64,000 bases of DNA. Source: Streptomyces rubiginosohelvolus (GTDB lineage: Bacteria; Actinomycetota; Actinomycetes; Streptomycetales; Streptomycetaceae). The stretch lies in assembly GCF_014649875.1 (NCBI RefSeq), contig NZ_BMTW01000007.1:142818-206817 (forward strand), given 5' to 3'. Below are positions 26,653 to 35,800 of this stretch, piece by piece (the stretch's first letter is position 1; each line of letters begins with the position of its first letter). The position numbers and the translations under genes are program-made. Below the pieces are notes generated by a model, which was not told the DNA's origin, ran no database searches, and worked only from the letters and a program-made list of their open reading frames with translations.

Positions 26653-27687
26653 CTACGACGCGGGACCGGTGGCCAACTCGGGCGGCAACGTAGCGATTCG
26701 GGCACAGGATTCGATCATCAGCTGTTCGTGCTCGTCCGGATCCCGTTGCTCCGCGGCGCACTTGGCGAGGGCGACGGCCGCCGTCTGCACCGTGAGCGCG
26801 CGGGCGGGGACGTCCAGTGCGGGCCAGGGGTCGCCGTCGGCGGGAACGGCCGGTCCCCCGGCGGAGCGGTAGGCGTCCAGGAAGGTGGACCAGTCCTCGG
26901 GGGCCAGGAGTCCGGCCGCGTACCAGGCGGCGGGCCGGCCTAGGTCCCAGGCGGGCTCGCCCACCCCCGCGTCGTCCATGTCGATGAGCAGCCAGGGCCC
27001 GTCGGGGGCGGGGTGGCGGACGAGCTGACCGAGGTGCAGGTCCCCATGGCACAGGGAGCTGCCCCTCCGCACGGGGGCCGGGACCTCGCCCCGCGCCCAG
27101 GCGGGCAGAGCACGCCAGCCGGCCAGCACGGAAAGGCCGGCCGGGTCACGGGGCGGGGCGGTCGCGTCGCCGGGCAGGGTGGCCGCGTCGCGGGTCCCGC
27201 AGGAGACGGCGGTCGCGTCGGCGCGGAGGGCCGCGCGCATCCGGGCGACGGCCCGGGCCGCCTTGGCCGGGCCGCGCATCGGCGGCAGCGGGAACGGGGG
27301 CTTCGTCCGGTGGAGGCGGGCGAGCAGGTCGGCGGCCTCGGCCCAGGGGGCCGCGCCGGGGTCGGTGGGGTCCACGGGCGCGCCGAGCGGCCAGAGGGTG
27401 ACCGGGCGGGCGGTGGGCGCGGCGGGCGCCGGGGCGGGGAGCGGCGGGAGCAGGATGCCGGCCAGCTGCGGGGCGGCGGCCAGGGCGATCCGGGCGGCCA
27501 GCGCCTCGCGGTCGGTGTCCGCGGCGTGGGCCTTCGCGACGATCGCGCCGCTGCGCACCACCGTGCCGTCGGGCCGGTCCGCGAGAACCTGCGGCGGCTC
27601 GCACACGCAGGGCGTCCGGGCGGGGTGGGAGAGGCGGTGCGCGAGCGTGCCCAGGTCATGGACTACTGAGGTCTGGGTGGTGGTCAA
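26653..27687 (-). CDS. Aminoglycoside phosphotransferase-family kinase
   Basis: A roughly 344-residue APH-fold kinase. The catalytic loop CHGDLHLGQLV and the metal-binding LIDMDDAGVGEPAWDLG are clear. The substrate is unknown; such chromosomal members usually phosphorylate small metabolites rather than antibiotics. The start is uncertain: TTG at 27687 (LTTTQTSVVHDLG) follows GGGGGAG closely, while the frame stays open to a GTG at 27765 through a low-complexity stretch. It is preceded upstream by the 25-bp repeat array. Confidence 0.8.
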   Translation of the reverse strand: MTTTQTSVVHDLGTLAHRLSHPARTPCVCEPPQVLADRPDGTVVRSGAIVAKAHAADTDREALAARIALAAAPQLAGILLPPLPAPAPAAPTARPVTLWPLGAPVDPTDPGAAPWAEAADLLARLHRTKPPFPLPPMRGPAKAARAVARMRAALRADATAVSCGTRDAATLPGDATAPPRDPAGLSVLAGWRALPAWARGEVPAPVRRGSSLCHGDLHLGQLVRHPAPDGPWLLIDMDDAGVGEPAWDLGRPAAWYAAGLLAPEDWSTFLDAYRSAGGPAVPADGDPWPALDVPARALTVQTAAVALAKCAAEQRDPDEHEQLMIESCARIATLPPELATGPAS

Positions 27688-27798
27688 CGGCTCCCCCGGC
27701 GGCGGTCGGCCCGGCCGTGGCACCGGGCCCGCCGTGAGCGTAACGCGCGAGACGGGCCGAGCCACGGCGGTGCGCGGGGTCGGCCCGTCGCCCCGTCC

Positions 27799-28016
27799 GC
27801 CTGTCGGGAAGCGCCTGGGCCCGGTCAGCCGGGAAGCGCCTGGGCCCGGTCAGCCGGGAAGCGTCCAGGCCTGGACGGCCAGGGAGCGTCCGGCCCCGGT
27901 CAGCCGGAAGGCACTTTGGCCCGGACGGCCGGAAAGCGCCCCGGCCCGGACAGCAAGAAGGCACCCCGGCCCGGTCGGCCGGAAAGCACCCCGGCCCGGA
28001 CAGCGCGATGCCCGGT
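27799..28016. repeat. Array of about eight and a half 25-bp tandem repeats
   Basis: Units start at 27799, 27824, 27849, 27874, 27899, 27924, 27949, 27974 and 27999, an exact 25-nt period. The general form is a G(T/A)C-(A/G)GCC start, then GGAAGCGCC, then a GGCCCG end. Units 1-3 are nearly identical and the rest diverge. Because 25 is not a multiple of three, the array cannot encode a repeating peptide. It lies in the gap between the phosphotransferase start and a small membrane protein gene. Confidence 0.9.
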
Positions 28017-28126
28017 CAGCTCCCCAGCTGACCGGACAAACGCTGCCGTCCGCCGCACCCCCGTCCCCACGGGGCTGTTGGCCGGATGTGTGGGTCCGGA
28101 CCGCTCTTCCGGACCCCGGGCGCCGC

Positions 28127-28333
28127 TCAGCGCCCCAGCATCACCGCCACGGACGACGCTTGTGTGACCACCGCTTCCCAGCCGCCGAAGACGACCACCA
28201 GCAGGGCCGCCAGGGGAAGGACCATCGCCGTCGCCACCAACGGGTGACGGGTGCCGGACTGACGGGCGCCGAACGAGGCGTACGCCTTGCGTCCCCGCAT
28301 ACGGACCACCGTCCGCGTTGCCGTGTCCGCCAT
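28127..28333 (-). CDS. Small membrane protein (68 aa)
   Basis: A 68-residue protein: basic N-terminus (MADTATRTVVRMRGRKAYASF) and one membrane helix (VATAMVLPLAALLVVVFGGW) near the C-terminus, ending SSVAVMLGR. The ATG at 28333 has GGAGAGG 5 nt upstream, better than the longer in-frame start at 28432. Function unknown. An 11-base motif repeated three times lies upstream (28358-28430). Confidence 0.75.
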   Translation of the reverse strand: MADTATRTVVRMRGRKAYASFGARQSGTRHPLVATAMVLPLAALLVVVFGGWEAVVTQASSVAVMLGR

Positions 28334-28946
28334 GGTTCCTCTCCTGACCTGATCGGGAAGCGGCGGGCGTGACCTCGGGGGACGAGTGCTTCGCCCGCCG
28401 CTTGATCTCAACATTAGGTAAGCGGCGGGCACAGGGCGTCATGCCCGCGTACCGAATGGCGGGCCTCCCGGAGGATGAGGGGTCGTCGATCGGCGTACTC
28501 CCCTGGGTGGAGACGGACCCCCGGAGGTTGGGGTCATCCCGGAGGGGCTCCGGGGCCCGCCGCGTGCACGGCCGGTGCGGCCCGGGGGCGCGGAAGGGCG
28601 CCGGCGGGTGACTTCACTCACGTCCGCCGCTCCCCGGTGGGCGGCCCGACCGCCTCGGGGACCACCGGGGACACCGCCACCCCGTACACGGGGGCGGTGG
28701 TCACGTCCTGGGTGGCGGACGCGCCCCGGCGTTCCCTCGGTGATCCAATCCCCCTGCCCCGGTGGCCGTTTGGGGCGACCGGCCGGCCGAAGGGCCCGGA
28801 TCCCCTGCGCACTGACCCCTCTTCACCTCTCCCGCCCGGCACGGACAATCGAAACCCCGGCGAGGGCGCGGCCTCTGAGCGCGCCGGGCGCGGGGTACGT
28901 AAGCTGTGCCTCGTCAGGCGGACCAGGCAGCGGGGATGGGCAGACG
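28334..28946. other. 613-nt gap between small membrane gene and kinase gene
   Basis: Divergent intergenic region. It holds the motif AAGCGGCGGGC at 28358-28368 and 28420-28430 and its inverse at 28393-28403; the last two can pair. On the plus strand a possible -10 TAAGCT lies about 50 nt before the kinase ATG without a clear -35. A 56-codon plus-strand ORF (28441-28611) has high GC3, but no RBS or motif convinces me. Confidence 0.5.
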
Positions 28947-30344
28947 ATGGCGATGATGCGGCTCCGGCGCGAGGACCCGCGTCTCGTCGGCTCGTTCCGG
29001 CTGCACCGGCGGCTCGGCGCGGGCGGCATGGGCGTCGTCTACCTCGGCTCCGACCGGCGCGGCCAGCGGGTCGCCCTCAAGGTGATCCGGCCCGACCTGG
29101 CGGAGGATCAGGAGTTCCGTTCGCGGTTCGCGCGCGAGGTGTCGGCGGCCCGGCGCATCCGCGGCGGCTGTACGGCCCGGCTGGTCGCCGCGGATCTGGA
29201 GGCGGACCGCCCGTGGTTCGCCACGCAGTACGTGCCCGGCCCCTCGCTGCACGACAAGGTCGCCGAGGAAGGGCCGCTGGCCGCCGCGGAGGTCGCCTCG
29301 ATCGGGGCGGCGCTCTCCGAGGGCCTGGTGGCGGTGCACGAGGCGGGGGTGGTCCACCGGGACCTGAAGCCGTCGAACATCCTCCTCTCCCCCAAGGGCC
29401 CCCGCATCATCGACTTCGGTATCGCCTGGTCGACCGGGGCGAGCACGCTCACCCATGTCGGTACGGCGGTGGGGTCGCCGGGGTTCCTCGCGCCCGAGCA
29501 GGTCCGGGGCGCGGCGGTGACGCCCGCGACGGACGTGTTCTCGCTCGGCGCGACCCTGGCGTACGCGGCGATGGCCGACTCCCCGTTCGGGCATGGCAGT
29601 TCCGAGGTGATGCTGTACCGCGTGGTGCACGAGGAGGCGCAGCTTCGCGGGGTGCACGACGCGTTGGCCCCCCTGATCAGCGCCTGTCTGGCGAAGGATC
29701 CTGAGGAGCGGCCGAGCACGCTGCAACTGTCCATGCGGCTCAAGGAGATCGCGGCGCGCGAGGCGCAGGGGCTGCACGAGAGCCGGCCGCCCGTCCAGCG
29801 TTCCGCCCCGGACACCGAACGGCCGACGGGGCGGATGGCCGATCCGTACGCCGATGAGCACACCCGTCGTTCGGAGGGCCCGTCCGGCTCCCGCCCCCAG
29901 CCGGGCAGGCGTGGGGCGCCGGTACGCTCGGGGCCGCCGCGCACCGGTGGCTCGCGCCCGCAGCAGGCGTCGCGCAACACGACGCGTTCGGGTGGGAAGA
30001 CCGGGAAGCGGCAGGGGGCTCCGGCCGGGACGAACGGACGCCCGGGCACGCGTTCCGGGGGCCGTACGACCTCGGCGGGGCGGCGTCCGGCCAATCCGCG
30101 GCTGCTGCGTCAGCGGCTGGTGGTGTTCGTCGTGGTGACGTTGCTGGTGGCGCTGGGCATCGCGGCGGCGCAGGGCTGCCAGGGGCCGGCGCGCGGGCTG
30201 GGCGGGAGCGAGCGGCCGGGCGGCGGGGTGTCGCAGGTACAGGCACAGGCCGATGGGGCGCCGGGCGGTTCCGGGGCCGGTCTCGGTTCCGCCTCCGGTG
30301 CCGGGTCCGCGGTCCCGGCAGTCCCGGCAGTCCCGGCGTCCTGA
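28947..30344 (+). CDS. Membrane-anchored Ser/Thr protein kinase
   Basis: A 465-residue Hanks-type kinase (PknB-like). Visible are the Gly-rich loop LGAGGMGVVYLG near residue 25, the lysine in VALKVI, the catalytic loop HRDLKPSN, DFG in IIDFGIAWS, and APEQVRG. After the kinase domain (about 10-265) comes a Pro/Arg/Gly-rich juxtamembrane linker, one membrane helix (VVFVVVTLLVALGIAAA, about residue 400) and a short Gly/Ala/Val-rich outer tail without PASTA repeats. It may sense something at the membrane, but no sensor domain is present. ATG at 28947 (MAMMRLRRED). Confidence 0.93.
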   Translation: MAMMRLRREDPRLVGSFRLHRRLGAGGMGVVYLGSDRRGQRVALKVIRPDLAEDQEFRSRFAREVSAARRIRGGCTARLVAADLEADRPWFATQYVPGPSLHDKVAEEGPLAAAEVASIGAALSEGLVAVHEAGVVHRDLKPSNILLSPKGPRIIDFGIAWSTGASTLTHVGTAVGSPGFLAPEQVRGAAVTPATDVFSLGATLAYAAMADSPFGHGSSEVMLYRVVHEEAQLRGVHDALAPLISACLAKDPEERPSTLQLSMRLKEIAAREAQGLHESRPPVQRSAPDTERPTGRMADPYADEHTRRSEGPSGSRPQPGRRGAPVRSGPPRTGGSRPQQASRNTTRSGGKTGKRQGAPAGTNGRPGTRSGGRTTSAGRRPANPRLLRQRLVVFVVVTLLVALGIAAAQGCQGPARGLGGSERPGGGVSQVQAQADGAPGGSGAGLGSASGAGSAVPAVPAVPAS

Positions 30345-30378
30345 CGCCGACGCCCGGACCGCCCGGGGCCGTCCTCGT

Positions 30379-31197
30379 TCAGTTCTCCGGGCGTCCCGTG
30401 GCCACCGCGTAGAAGGCGACCGCGGCGGCCGCGCCCACGTTCAGTGAGTCGACGCCGTGCGCCATCGGGATGCGCACCCATTCGTCCGCGGCCATCAGGG
30501 CCCTCGTGGACAGTCCGTCGCCCTCGGCTCCGAGCATCAGCGCCACCCGTTCCAGCCGGTGCGGAGCGGCCTCGTCGATGCTGGTGGCCTTGGCGTCCGG
30601 GGTGAGGGCGAGGAGCCGGAAGCCGGCCTCCCGTACCGTTTCCAGCGACTTGGGCCAGGCTTCGAGCCGGGCGTAGGGGACGGAGAAGACCGCGCCCATG
30701 GAGACCTTGACGGAGCGCCGGTAGAGCGGGTCGGCGCAGTCCGGGGAGAGCAGGACCGCGTCCATGCCCAGGGCCGCCGCGCTGCGGAAGATGGCCCCGA
30801 TGTTGGTGTGGTCGTTCACCGACTCCATGACCACGACCCGGCGCGCGGTGCCGAGCAGTTCGTCGGCGGCGGGCAGCGGCTTGCGCTGCATGGAGGCGAG
30901 CGCGCCGCGGTGGACGTGGTAGCCGGTGACGCGTTCGGCCAGCTCGGGGGCGACCGCGTACACCGGGGCCGGGACCTCGTCGATGACGTCCCGCATCACG
31001 TCCACCCACTTGGCCGAGAGCAGCATGGACCGCATCTCGTACCCGGTCTGCCGGGCGCGGCGGATCACCTTCTCGCCCTCGGCGATGAAGAGCCCTTCGG
31101 CGGGTTCGCGCCGTCGTCGCAGCTCGACGTCGGTCAGGCCGATGTAGTCGCTCAGCCGCGGGTCGTCGGGGTCGTCGACGGTGATGAGTTCTGCCAC
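30379..31197 (-). CDS. TrmH/SpoU-family RNA 2'-O-methyltransferase
   Basis: A 272-residue SPOUT methyltransferase. The three SpoU motifs are present: NDHTNIGAIFRSAAALG, LMLGAEGDGLS and IPMAHGVDSLNVGAAAAVA. An N-terminal substrate-binding part (LFIAEGEKVIRRA) is as in TrmH/RlmB. It methylates a ribose in tRNA or rRNA with SAM; the target cannot be told. The start is GTG at 31197. It converges with the kinase gene. Confidence 0.93.
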   Translation of the reverse strand: MAELITVDDPDDPRLSDYIGLTDVELRRRREPAEGLFIAEGEKVIRRARQTGYEMRSMLLSAKWVDVMRDVIDEVPAPVYAVAPELAERVTGYHVHRGALASMQRKPLPAADELLGTARRVVVMESVNDHTNIGAIFRSAAALGMDAVLLSPDCADPLYRRSVKVSMGAVFSVPYARLEAWPKSLETVREAGFRLLALTPDAKATSIDEAAPHRLERVALMLGAEGDGLSTRALMAADEWVRIPMAHGVDSLNVGAAAAVAFYAVATGRPEN

Positions 31198-31286
31198 AGG
31201 GTGATACTGCCTTGTCCGGTGTGCGGTGCCAACGCCCGGGAGGGAGTTGCGTAACCGCGGGTTACGGGGCGGGGGCCGGCTCTCGC

Positions 31287-32579
31287 CTACTCGGCCGCGC
31301 CCTCGGCGGGGGCGGGCGCGGAGTCCGGGCCGACCGCGACGACGTCGCCGATGACGATCACGGCGGGCGGGCGGACGTCCTCGGCGACCGCTCGCTCCCC
31401 GACGTCCGCGAGGGTCGCGTCGACCCGGCGCTGAGCGGCGGTGGTGCCCTCCTGGACGAGGGCGACGGGGGTGGCCGGGTCCTTGCCGTGGGCGATCAGG
31501 GCGGCGGCGATGGCGCCGATCTTGTCGACGGCCATGAGGAGGACCAGGGTGCCGCGCAGCCGGGCGATGGCCGCCCAGTCGACCAAGGAGCGCGGGTCCT
31601 CGGGGGCGACATGGCCGCTGACCACGGTGAACTCATGGGCGACACCCCGGTGGGTGACCGGGATGCCGGCCGCACCGGGGACGGAGATGGTGCTGGAGAT
31701 GCCGGGGACGACCGTGCAGGGGATGCCCTCGGCGGCCAGCGCCTGGGCCTCCTCCATACCGCGGCCGAAGACGAACGGGTCGCCGCCCTTGAGCCGGACC
31801 ACGGACTTGCCCGCCTTGGCGTGCTCGATGAGCGCCTGGTTGATCGCCTCCTGGGCCATGAAGCGGCCGTACGGGATCTTCGCGGCGTCGATGACCTCGA
31901 CGTGCGGCGGCAGTTCGTCGAGCAGGTCGCGGGGGCCGAGGCGGTCGGCGATGACCACGTCGGCCTCGGCGAGGAGGCGGCGGCCCCGGACGGTGATCAG
32001 GTCCGGGTCGCCGGGGCCTCCGCCGACGAGCGCGACGCCGGGGGCGCGGGTGCGGTGGTGCGGGGCGGCGATGCTGCCGTCGCGCAGGCCTTCGACGATG
32101 ACGTCACGGAGGGCGGCGGAGTGCCGGGGGTCGCGGCCCCGGGGGGTGGTGTTGAGGACGGCGACGGTGATGTTCTCGATGCGGCCGGTGGCCGGGGTCC
32201 AGGCGGTGGCGGCCTCGGCGTCGTCGGACCGGACGCACCAGGTACGGGTGCGCTCGGCCTCGGCGGAGGCGGCGTCGTTGGCCGTGGTGTCGGAGGAGGC
32301 GACGAGGGCGTACCAGGTGTCGGCGAGGTCGCCGTCCTGGTAGCGGCGGCGCTCCCAGCGGATCTCCCCGGCGTCCGCCATCGCCTCGACGGAGGGCGTG
32401 GCGGAGGGGGAGATCAGGGTGATGACGGCACCGGTGGCGATGAGCTGCGGCAGCCTCCGCTGGGCGACCTGTCCGCCGCCGATGACGACGACGCGGCGAC
32501 CGTGCAGGCGCAGGCCTACGGGGTACGCGGGGTGGTCGGCGTGACCTGAGCGGTCGGCGTGGTCTGCGTGCTCGGCCAT
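31287..32579 (-). CDS. cobA: Siroheme synthase-type protein: precorrin-2 dehydrogenase + uroporphyrinogen-III C-methyltransferase
   Basis: A 430-residue fusion. The N-terminal Rossmann domain (LHGRRVVVIGGGQVAQRRL, about 23-150) resembles precorrin-2 dehydrogenase. The C-terminal SUMT domain (about 180-420) has VALVGGGPGDPDLITVRG, YGRFMAQEAINQ, VVRLKGGDPFVFGRG and PGISS. It methylates uroporphyrinogen III at C2 and C7 to precorrin-2, the branch point to cobalamin and siroheme, and may oxidise it further. The N-terminus carries an unusual His-rich string HADHADRSGHADH. It lies upstream of the cobalamin genes on the same strand but 250 nt apart. Confidence 0.93.
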   Translation of the reverse strand: MAEHADHADRSGHADHPAYPVGLRLHGRRVVVIGGGQVAQRRLPQLIATGAVITLISPSATPSVEAMADAGEIRWERRRYQDGDLADTWYALVASSDTTANDAASAEAERTRTWCVRSDDAEAATAWTPATGRIENITVAVLNTTPRGRDPRHSAALRDVIVEGLRDGSIAAPHHRTRAPGVALVGGGPGDPDLITVRGRRLLAEADVVIADRLGPRDLLDELPPHVEVIDAAKIPYGRFMAQEAINQALIEHAKAGKSVVRLKGGDPFVFGRGMEEAQALAAEGIPCTVVPGISSTISVPGAAGIPVTHRGVAHEFTVVSGHVAPEDPRSLVDWAAIARLRGTLVLLMAVDKIGAIAAALIAHGKDPATPVALVQEGTTAAQRRVDATLADVGERAVAEDVRPPAVIVIGDVVAVGPDSAPAPAEGAAE

Positions 32580-32730
32580 GGCGGTACGGCTCCTCGTGCG
32601 GGTGCTGCGTTGCGTGCCGCTGCGGCGGTGGAGCGGCTGTGACGTGCGGGAAGTGGGGTGCGGGTGGGAACACGATACGGGGTGGGGGCAGGGGGCGGGG
32701 CGAGGTGGGGGCGCCTGCGGCGGGCCTACT

Positions 32731-32803
32731 CCCCTGCCCCGCCCCTTCCCGAAACCGGGGCTCCGCCCCGGGCCCCGCTCCTCAAACGCCGGAGGGGCTG
32801 GAG
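32731..32803. repeat. Dispersed streptomycete intergenic repeat
   Basis: A GC-rich block with a hairpin CGGGGCTCCGCCCCG and the tail CTCAAACGCCGGAGGGGCTG. From memory, near-identical strings occur between genes in many Streptomyces chromosomes. It lies between the cobT stop and the SUMT gene. Confidence 0.65.
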
Positions 32804-32828
32804 TGGGGCCGGGGCGGAGTGGGGCGGT

Positions 32829-35800
32829 CTACTTCTCCGTTACGCCTGCCGAGTCGAACGTCGCCACCTCGTGCATCGCCCGCGCCGCGCTCTGCACGAT
32901 CGGGAGTGCCAGCAGCGCGCCGGTGCCCTCGCCCAGGCGGAGGTCGAGGTCGACCAGGGGGCGCAGGCCCAGTTTGTTGAGCGCGGCGACGTGGCCGGGC
33001 TCCGCGCTGCGGTGGCCCGCGATGCAGGCGGCCAGTGCCTCGGGGGCGATGGCGCGGGCGACCAGGGCGGCGGCGCCCGCGCTCACGCCGTCCAGGATCA
33101 CCGGCGTACGCAGGGAGGCTCCGCCGAGGAGGAAGCCCGCCATCGCCGCGTGTTCCAGGCCGCCCACCGCCGCGAGCACGCCGATCGGGTCGGCCGGGTC
33201 CGGCTGGTGCAGGTCGAGGGCGCGGCGTACGACGTCGACCTTGCGGGCGTGCATCTCGTCGTTGATCCCGGTCCCCCGGCCGGTCACCTCGGCCGCGTCG
33301 ATCCCCGTGTAGACGCAGATCAGCGCAGCCGACGCCGTGGTGTTCGCGATGCCCATCTCGCCGGTGAGCAGCGCCTTGTTGCCCGCCGCCACCAGGTCCC
33401 TGGCCGTCTCGATGCCGACCTCGATCGCGGCGAGGACCTCTTCGCGGGTGAGCGCGGGGCCCGTCGTGAAGTCCGCCGTACCCGGGCGCACCTTGCGGGG
33501 CAGCAGACCGGGGGTCGCGGGCAGGTCCGTCGCCACGCCGACGTCCACGACGCAGACCTCCGCGCCGACCTGGGCCGCGAAGGCGTTGCAGACGGCTCCG
33601 CCGCCGAGGAAGTTCGCCACCATCTGGGCGGTGACCTCCTGCGGCCAGGCGGTGACCCCCTGGGCGTGCACCCCGTGGTCACCGGCGAAGATCGCGACGG
33701 CCGCGGGTTCCGGGATCGGCGGCGGGCACATCCGGGAGAGCCCGGACAGCTGCGCGGAGATGATCTCCAGCATGCCGAGCGCCCCTGCGGGCTTCGTCAT
33801 CCGCTTCTGGCGTTCCCACGCCTCGCCGAGCGCCTTCGCGTCCAGCGGGCGGATCGCGGAGATCGTCTCCTGGAGCAGATCGTGCGGCTCGGCGCCGGGC
33901 AGCGCGCGACGGCCGTACGTCTCCTCGTGGACGACCCAGGACAGCGGGCGGCGCTTGGACCAGCCCGCCTGCATCAGCTCGGGCTCCTCGGGGAACTCGT
34001 CGACGTAACCGACGCAGAGGTAGGCCACGACCTCCAGGTGCTCGGGCAGGCCCAGCGCGCGAACCATCTCCCGCTCGTCGAAGAAGCTGACCCAGCCGAC
34101 GCCGAGACCCTCGGCGCGGGCCGCCAGCCACAGGTTCTCCACGGCCAACGCGGAGGAGTAGGGGGCCATCTGGGGCTGGGTGTGCCGGCCCAGGGTGTGA
34201 CGGCCGCCGCGGGTCGGGTCCGCGGTCACGACGATGTTGACCGGGGTGTCGAGGATCGCCTCGATCTTCAGTTCCTTGAACTGCTTCGCCCGGCCCTTGG
34301 GCAGCGACTTGGCGTAGGCGTCGCGCTGGCTCTGGGCCAGTTCGTGCATGGAGCGGCGGGTCTCCGCCGAGCGGATGACGACGAAGTCCCACGGCTGCGA
34401 GTGGCCGACGCTCGGCGCGGTGTGCGCCGCCTCCAGCACCCGGAGCAGGACCTCGTGGGGAATCGGGTCGCTGCGGAAGCCGTTGCGGATGTCCCGGCGT
34501 TCACGCATGACCCGCAGCACCGCTTCGCGCTCGGCGTCGTCGTAACCGGGGGCGGGCGGGGTGTTGGCCGGTTGCTCGGCGGTCTCGACAGCCTGCACCG
34601 GCTCCAGCAGTTCCTCGGGCTGCGGGGCCTCTGCCTGCTGCGGCTCTTCGGCCTGTGCCTGCGGCTCCGGAAGGAGCTCCGGCGTCTCGATGACCTCGGG
34701 GCCGGTGCCGTCCTCGGCGTCGGGCGCGACCCCGTGGGCAGCCTCGGGCTCCGCCGCTGCCACTGCGGGCTCGACCGTGGGCTCGGGGGCGGGAGCCGGG
34801 GCCGCTTCCTGCTCAGGCGTCTCCCCTCCGGCCGTTCCCTCGGTCACCGGCTCGGCGGCCTCGGCGGGCTGCTCGGCGGGCTCTCCTGCGACGGGCTCCG
34901 GCTGCACGAGCTCAGGCTGTACGGGCTCGGGGGCGAGCGGCGGGGCCGCCGGGTCGGGCTGTGCCACGGCGGGCTCCGGAGCCACGGCCGCCTCCGGGCT
35001 GTCGGCCACTGCTGCGGCCGGGGCCGGTTCGGGGGCCGGTTCGACGGGCTGCTCCTGCTCGGGCTGGGCCACCTGCTCAGGCTGCACCACGGGCTCGGGC
35101 TGTGCCACCGGCTCGACGACGGGCTGGTCCTGCACCGGAGCCTGAGGCTCCGGGGCGCCGCCTTCCACCGGGACTGCCTCTGCCTCGGGCTCCGGGGCCA
35201 CGGCGACGACCTGCTGGGCCTCCACCGGCTCCGGCGTCTCCTGCGCGGCCTGTGCGGGTGCTTCCGCCGGTTCGGCCGGGGTCTCCGGCCGGGCCGCCTC
35301 GGGCTCCGGGACGAGGACCGGTCCGGCGGGGGGCATCGCCACCGCGACCGGCTCGGGAACGACCGTTTCTGCCGGGACGGCCTGCGGGGCCGGCTCGGGC
35401 TGCACCGGCTGGTCCAGCTGCTCGACCGGGGCCGCCGGGACCGCCGGGGCGATCGGGGCCACCAGGACTTCCTCGGGGGCGGGCACGGGCGCCTGCTCCG
35501 CCGGCTGAACCTGCGGAGCCGGCTGAACCGGCTGCTCGGCCTGAACCGGCTCCTCAGCCACCACTTCGGCCTGCTCGGCCACCGCGGGCTCCGTCACCGG
35601 CTGCTCGGCCGTGACAGCCTGCTCCGGCTCCACCGCGACCTGCTCCGACTGCTGAACCGGCTCGACAGCCGTCTGCTCCGCAACCACCGGCTCGGCCACC
35701 GGCTCCGCGACGGGCTGCTCAGGCTGTGCCCCCCACGGGGCGCCGGCCTGCGGCGGGATCTCGCCCAGCTGCGGGCCCGGCAGGGTCGAGGGGTCCTCGG

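Noticed and set aside
27656-27964. 102-codon minus-strand ORF across the repeat array
   Set aside because: Runs through a 25-bp repeat out of phase with codons; composition changes every unit as expected for non-coding DNA.
27799-28016. CRISPR array
   Set aside because: Units are contiguous 25-bp tandem copies without unique spacers and no cas genes are near.
28441-28611. 56-codon plus-strand ORF between the small membrane gene and the kinase
   Set aside because: High GC3 but no ribosome-binding site, no recognisable sequence and Arg/Gly-rich end; not enough to call a gene.
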